Below are positions 21,025-23,613 of a DNA stretch of 23,613 bases, piece by piece. Position 1 is the first letter of the stretch. The number at the start of each line of letters is the position of its first letter. A model generated the notes under the pieces. The model ran no database searches and had not been told where the DNA came from. It worked only from the letters and a program-made list of their open reading frames with translations. The DNA lies in IMG/VR virus record IMGVR_UViG_3300028388_001123, positions 1-23,613 of that record, one strand, 5' to 3'. Made by a program: the position numbers and the translations under genes. The stretch comes from a virus.

Positions 21025-22300
21025 GTACGACACGACACTTGTCGACGCCAAGATGGGTGCCGGCAAGACGGCCATCGCATCGACCGCGGCAGCAGAACTG
21101 CTGCGTGACGGCGTTGTCTCTCGCGTGCTGGTATTGGCCCCGGCTAACGTGGCGCGTTTTGTGTGGCCTACGGAGGCAGCTATTTGGGCGCCGGACTGGG
21201 AGTGTCGCGCCGCCGCCGGCACGCCAAAGCAGCGCGCACGCATACTTGCAAGCGACACGCCTATCGTATCCATGAGTCTGGACGTGCTGCCGTGGGCAGC
21301 GCGCGAGCAGCTGCTTCGCGGCTTTGACATGCTCATCATCGACGAGTCAACGTGGATCGCTGACGCGACCACTGCTCGGTTCAAGGCGCTGATGAAGGTC
21401 CGGCCCCAGTTCAAGGTCGTTGTCGGTCTTACAGGCACGCTGATGGGCCGGGGCCTGCTTGGGCTTTATGGGCAGGTGACAGCCGTCGACGGCGGCAAGC
21501 GCTGGAGCACATCGTTCTACCGGTGGCGCAAGCGCTTGTTCGACTCCGACTACCAGGGGCACAAATGGGAGCCCAAGCCGGGCACGCACGAGCGGCTACT
21601 GAGAGAGATGCGTGACCTGGTCTGGTACATCGAGCCCGACACACTCGACGCCGAGCTGCCAGACGTTGTCACCGATACGATCCGCGTAGGCATGCCCGCC
21701 TCAGTCAGGCGTGAGTACGAGCGCCTTGGCGAAGACTTCGTGCTTGCGCTGGAGACAGGCGACACGATCCTCGCCGGCTCCGCGGACACGCTCACAGGTA
21801 AGCTGCGGCAGCTTAGCGGCGGCTTCCTATACAACGAGGCGGGTGAGCCAGTGTGGCGCTTCCACGGCAAGATGGACGCTGCCGCGCAAGCGCTGCAGAC
21901 GATGGGCGCCAACTGCCTCGTGCTCTACGAGTACATCGCAGAGCTGGAGGCGATGCAGGCGCGTGTGCCGGGCGCTACGATCCACGACAGGGGCGTCATT
22001 GACGCGTGGAACCGCGGCGGGGTGCCGGTGCTGTACGCGCACCGGGGCAGCGTCGGGCACGGGCTCAACCTTCAGCACGGCGGCAACGCGCTTCTCTGGC
22101 TGAGCCTACCCTGGAGCTGGGAGCAGTACGAGCAGGCTCGGGCGCGGTTGATCCGCCCCGGTCAGCGGAACACCGTGATGGAGCACATTATGCTCGTGAG
22201 CGACACCATCGACGACGCCGTCCTTGGGTCGCTGCAAGCGCAACGCAACACGGCGGCTGATGTCGCCGACTATCTCAAGAGGCACCAAGATGGCAGGTAG
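20933..22300 (+). CDS. SNF2/DEAD-type phage helicase
   Basis: This 455-residue ATP-dependent DNA translocase has motif I MGAGKTA at 41-47, motif II IIDEST at 135-140 (D137, E138), motif III-like GLTGTLMGRG, and in the second domain 'GSVGHGLNLQHGGNALLWLSLPWSWEQYEQARARLIRPGQ', read in two parts (motifs V and VI; RPGQ ends at 411). The LRSYQ..AV N-terminal Q-motif-like helix begins at residue 18, so the start must lie inside the VRR-NUC gene: ATG at 20933 (92-base overlap) or TTG at 20984 (41-base overlap). Such helicases accompany VRR-NUC and DUF2800 genes in many phages and are thought to act in replication or recombination. The next gene overlaps its end by 11 bases. Confidence 0.9.
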   Translation: MDSAQKSSTATTPSRPSLRSYQERAVERIYEYDTTLVDAKMGAGKTAIASTAAAELLRDGVVSRVLVLAPANVARFVWPTEAAIWAPDWECRAAAGTPKQRARILASDTPIVSMSLDVLPWAAREQLLRGFDMLIIDESTWIADATTARFKALMKVRPQFKVVVGLTGTLMGRGLLGLYGQVTAVDGGKRWSTSFYRWRKRLFDSDYQGHKWEPKPGTHERLLREMRDLVWYIEPDTLDAELPDVVTDTIRVGMPASVRREYERLGEDFVLALETGDTILAGSADTLTGKLRQLSGGFLYNEAGEPVWRFHGKMDAAAQALQTMGANCLVLYEYIAELEAMQARVPGATIHDRGVIDAWNRGGVPVLYAHRGSVGHGLNLQHGGNALLWLSLPWSWEQYEQARARLIRPGQRNTVMEHIMLVSDTIDDAVLGSLQAQRNTAADVADYLKRHQDGR

Positions 22301-22490
22301 AAGCTACGCAGAGGCGCGCGTCTCGACGCACGTCAGCATCAAGCGCTCAACGTGGGAGTACCTCACAGAGCAGGCGGACGAGCGCCGTGCGCTTGGCATG
22401 GCCCCCGGCCGTGGGCAGGTGATCGACGACCTGGTGTATCTGGTTAAACAGAAGGAGTGGGACGATGCTCGGCGCGCGGGTGACACTTGA
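22290..22490 (+). CDS. Small ribbon-helix-helix-like protein
   Basis: This 66-residue protein starts at an ATG with AGAGG 7 bases upstream. The pattern STHVSIKRSTWEYLTEQADE, followed by PGRGQVIDDLVYLVKQ, is a short strand, a helix, a turn and a second helix, as in CopG/Arc-type DNA-binding proteins ('v.v.i....w..l...a......s.gqvId.lv'). It may regulate the early operon. It overlaps the helicase gene by 11 bases and the next small gene by 26 bases. An upstream start at 22224 in this frame lies in the helicase and lacks support. Confidence 0.7.
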   Translation: MAGRSYAEARVSTHVSIKRSTWEYLTEQADERRALGMAPGRGQVIDDLVYLVKQKEWDDARRAGDT

Positions 22491-22620
22491 CGACGGCACC
22501 GAGGCCACAGTGATCGCCGCGCGGCGGATAGGGAAAGACCTGTTCAAGCTGCGCGTCATACCTGACGACCTCAACCGTCGTCCACGTTGGATAGGGCCTG
22601 TAAGCTATGCCAAGGGATAA
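22465..22620 (+). CDS. Small hypothetical protein (51 residues)
   Basis: The ATG at 22465 has a near-perfect ribosome binding site (AGAAGGAG, 7-base spacing), one of the best in the window. The product begins MLGARVTLDDGTEATVIAA and ends RRPRWIGPVSYAKG. It reads like a small beta-barrel, with a strand-turn-strand 'V.ldDGteatVi.a' as in SH3-like folds, but I cannot assign a family. It overlaps both neighbours, by 26 bases upstream and 14 downstream, as is normal in this operon. Confidence 0.65.
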   Translation: MLGARVTLDDGTEATVIAARRIGKDLFKLRVIPDDLNRRPRWIGPVSYAKG

Positions 22621-23080
22621 AGCAGCCAAGCATATGTTCACCGCCGCAGAGACCGCTGAGATCCGCCGCATGCACGCCGCGGGCGCTACCGACACTGAAA
22701 TGGCGCGGGTTTTGGGTCTCACAAGCAACCAGGTGTGGAGGCACCGGTACCGACAGTTGAAGCTGCCGGCCAACACAAAAGAGCAATGGGACTGGACCGT
22801 TGCGGAAGACGAGAAACTATGGGACATCTGCGGTATCCAGGGGCGCAGCTACAAAGAAGCTGCCAGCCAGCTCCCGGGACGCACGCACCTTGCAGCGAAA
22901 AAGCGATTCTTGATCATACGAAGACTTAGAAGCCCGAAAAAGGTCGCCCCTTCAGCACCCAAGCCGGAGAGCGAAACGTCACTGCTGCGCCAAGAAAACA
23001 AGGCATGCTTCGAGGACTACCTTCGCCGGCAGCGGCTCCCAGAGAGCAGCACCTGGCAACCGGGAGACCCCATCACATGA
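22607..23080 (+). CDS. Double helix-turn-helix (Myb/SANT-like) DNA-binding protein
   Basis: This 157-residue basic protein has two similar DNA-binding-like units. At about residues 11-53, FTAAETAEIRRMHAAGATDTEMARVLGLTSNQVWRHRYRQL (read in parts) is a classic HTH with an ATDTEMARVLG turn. At about 61-105, WDWTVAEDEKLWDICG then YKEAASQLPGRTHLAAKKR matches a SANT/Myb repeat with 'W...Ed..L' and 'GRT...v..R'. The C-terminal part is polar, and a helix with CFEDYLRRQ precedes the end. It may be a phage transcription factor or an HNH-less relative of homing-type DNA binders. The start ATG at 22607 overlaps the previous gene by 14 bases; an ATG at 22634 is the alternative. Confidence 0.75.
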   Translation: MPRDKAAKHMFTAAETAEIRRMHAAGATDTEMARVLGLTSNQVWRHRYRQLKLPANTKEQWDWTVAEDEKLWDICGIQGRSYKEAASQLPGRTHLAAKKRFLIIRRLRSPKKVAPSAPKPESETSLLRQENKACFEDYLRRQRLPESSTWQPGDPIT

Positions 23081-23105
23081 AACACTACAAACGATCGGAG
23101 GAATC

Positions 23106-23270
23106 ATGACCCCCGACCAGCGGCTCACGCACAAACAGATCGGCGACACCATTGCCGAGATCATGCACCGCTACGCCAATAGGGATTGGACGTGGTTCAG
23201 CCAAACGGATCAGATCGACGACTTGCGGATCTTGGCGAAGCACATGGAGGGGCGCGGGGATGCACAGTGA
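23106..23270 (+). CDS. Small hypothetical protein (54 residues)
   Basis: The ATG at 23106 follows a strong GGAGG ribosome binding site (4-base spacing) in the only sizeable gap of the right arm. The product begins [20 protein letters not shown] and continues with [16 protein letters not shown] and a final helix ([15 protein letters not shown]). It is helical, with a cluster of aromatics in the middle; I recognise no family. Its stop overlaps the DfrB-like gene by 11 bases, which suggests that the two are translated together. Confidence 0.65.
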   Translation: MTPDQRLTHKQIGDTIAEIMHRYANRDWTWFSQTDQIDDLRILAKHMEGRGDAQ

Positions 23271-23454
23271 CAAGCACACCAAGTTCAGGATTGGCGATCG
23301 GGTGCAGAAGACGAAAGGCTCGGACTGGCGAGGACACGTCGTCGGGCTCTACAGCACCTGGCTCACTCCCGAGGGTTACTGCGTCGAGAGTGAAGATCAC
23401 TATGGCTCCGTGCAGATATACCCCGCCGCAGCGCTGGAGAAAATAGATGAGTAA
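23260..23454 (+). CDS. Type II dihydrofolate reductase, R67/DfrB-like
   Basis: This 64-residue protein aligns without gaps to the core of plasmid R67 dihydrofolate reductase, as I recall its sequence: 36 of 55 residues are identical from F9 to D63. The active-site strand VQIY is at 51-54 (R67 66-69), the substrate-binding lysine at K17 (R67 Lys32), the tetramer-interface histidine at H47 (His62) and tryptophan at W23 (Trp38). TPEGY at 36-40 and VESE at 42-45 are also kept. R67 is a homotetramer of SH3-like barrels with one central pore that reduces dihydrofolate using NADPH and is not inhibited by trimethoprim. The disordered R67 N-terminus is shortened here. The start ATG at 23260 has GGAGG 9 bases upstream; a frame extension to 23152 is not needed. 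The ribonucleotide reductase gene overlaps its end by 8 bases. Enzyme activity is inferred. Confidence 0.9.
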   Translation: MHSDKHTKFRIGDRVQKTKGSDWRGHVVGLYSTWLTPEGYCVESEDHYGSVQIYPAAALEKIDE

Positions 23455-23613
23455 GCCTCTGTTTGGTCCGTGTGACAGCTACCAGCTTGAACCTTTCGCC
23501 TATCCCTGGGCGTGGGAGATGGCCCGAGGTCAAGAGCATAACAACTGGGCGCCGGAAGAGATCCAGGTCCACAGTGATGTCTCCGACTACAGCGACGCTG
23601 GGCTCGATCCCGC
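23447..23613 (+). CDS. nrdB: Ribonucleotide reductase small (beta) subunit, 5' end only
   Basis: The first 55 codons of a class I ribonucleotide reductase beta subunit run off the window. The visible part shows the family's opening: [21 protein letters not shown] then [13 protein letters not shown] (residues about 14-47), matching 'yp.a...w..q..n.W.peEi....D..d'. This subunit carries the diiron/tyrosyl radical that lets the alpha subunit turn ribonucleotides into deoxynucleotides. GGAG lies 7 bases before the ATG at 23447, which overlaps the DfrB-like stop. The metal ligands are beyond the window, so completeness and the partner gene cannot be judged. Confidence 0.82.
   Translation, partial: MSKPLFGPCDSYQLEPFAYPWAWEMARGQEHNNWAPEEIQVHSDVSDYSDAGLDP

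Noticed and set aside
23152-23259. Upstream extension of the DfrB-like gene to 100 residues.
   Set aside because: The extension is the 54-residue gene read in a different frame and is Arg/Ser-rich. The ATG at 23260 has a GGAGG site and matches the shortened R67 N-terminus.
1-23613. tRNA genes, insertion sequences or an integrase attachment site.
   Set aside because: No cloverleaf-like sequence, transposase or integrase motif was recognised by eye on either strand; a tRNA-scanning program would be needed to exclude tRNAs fully.

Overview
The window is part of the genome of a tailed double-stranded DNA phage or prophage with a podovirus-like head module. No ribosomal RNA, tRNA, integrase or host housekeeping gene was seen. 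Base composition is GC-rich, roughly 65% in the lines I counted, with two clear AT-richer patches. This fits a GC-rich proteobacterial host, but the sequence does not identify the host.

Layout. Positions 1-18640 are coded on the minus strand and 18711-23613 on the plus strand, with back-to-back promoters at about 18651-18700. Read in minus-strand transcription order, the left arm holds: a family A DNA polymerase (18640-16649); a primase/helicase (16555-14252) ending in an intrinsic terminator; a 380-bp AT-rich intergenic block with about ten copies of GGACCAC/GTGGTCC that looks like a replication origin; a small operon with a tandem ribbon-helix-helix-like protein and a dCTP deaminase/dUTPase-family enzyme; and the packaging and head genes. 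The head genes run small terminase, large terminase, portal, a 7-kb accessory island, two small genes, scaffold and an SU10-type (DUF5309) major capsid protein cut by the window edge. Most island genes are joined by 4-bp stop/start overlaps.

The accessory island (about 2.2-9.1 kb) encodes modular proteins of the kind found in phage 'polyvalent' proteins. These include an HExxH metallopeptidase-like protein, a DUF7178/DNA-glycosylase-like protein and an ADP-ribosyltransferase-like or polyvalent-domain protein. Two of the proteins share an N-terminal module. A gp49/Sf6-gp66 family gene has been inserted between two of them, flanked by 119-bp direct repeats.

The plus-strand arm is an early-type operon of tightly overlapping genes. 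It encodes a small HTH protein, a Cas4/AddB-like Fe-S nuclease (DUF2800 type), an unknown conserved phage protein, a VRR-NUC nuclease, an SNF2-type helicase and several small DNA-binding or unknown proteins. It then encodes a 64-residue protein that closely matches the plasmid-borne type II dihydrofolate reductase R67/DfrB, followed at once by the start of a class I ribonucleotide reductase small subunit. Together with the dCTP deaminase-family gene this suggests that the phage carries its own deoxynucleotide supply. The DfrB-like gene in a phage nucleotide operon is the most striking observation.
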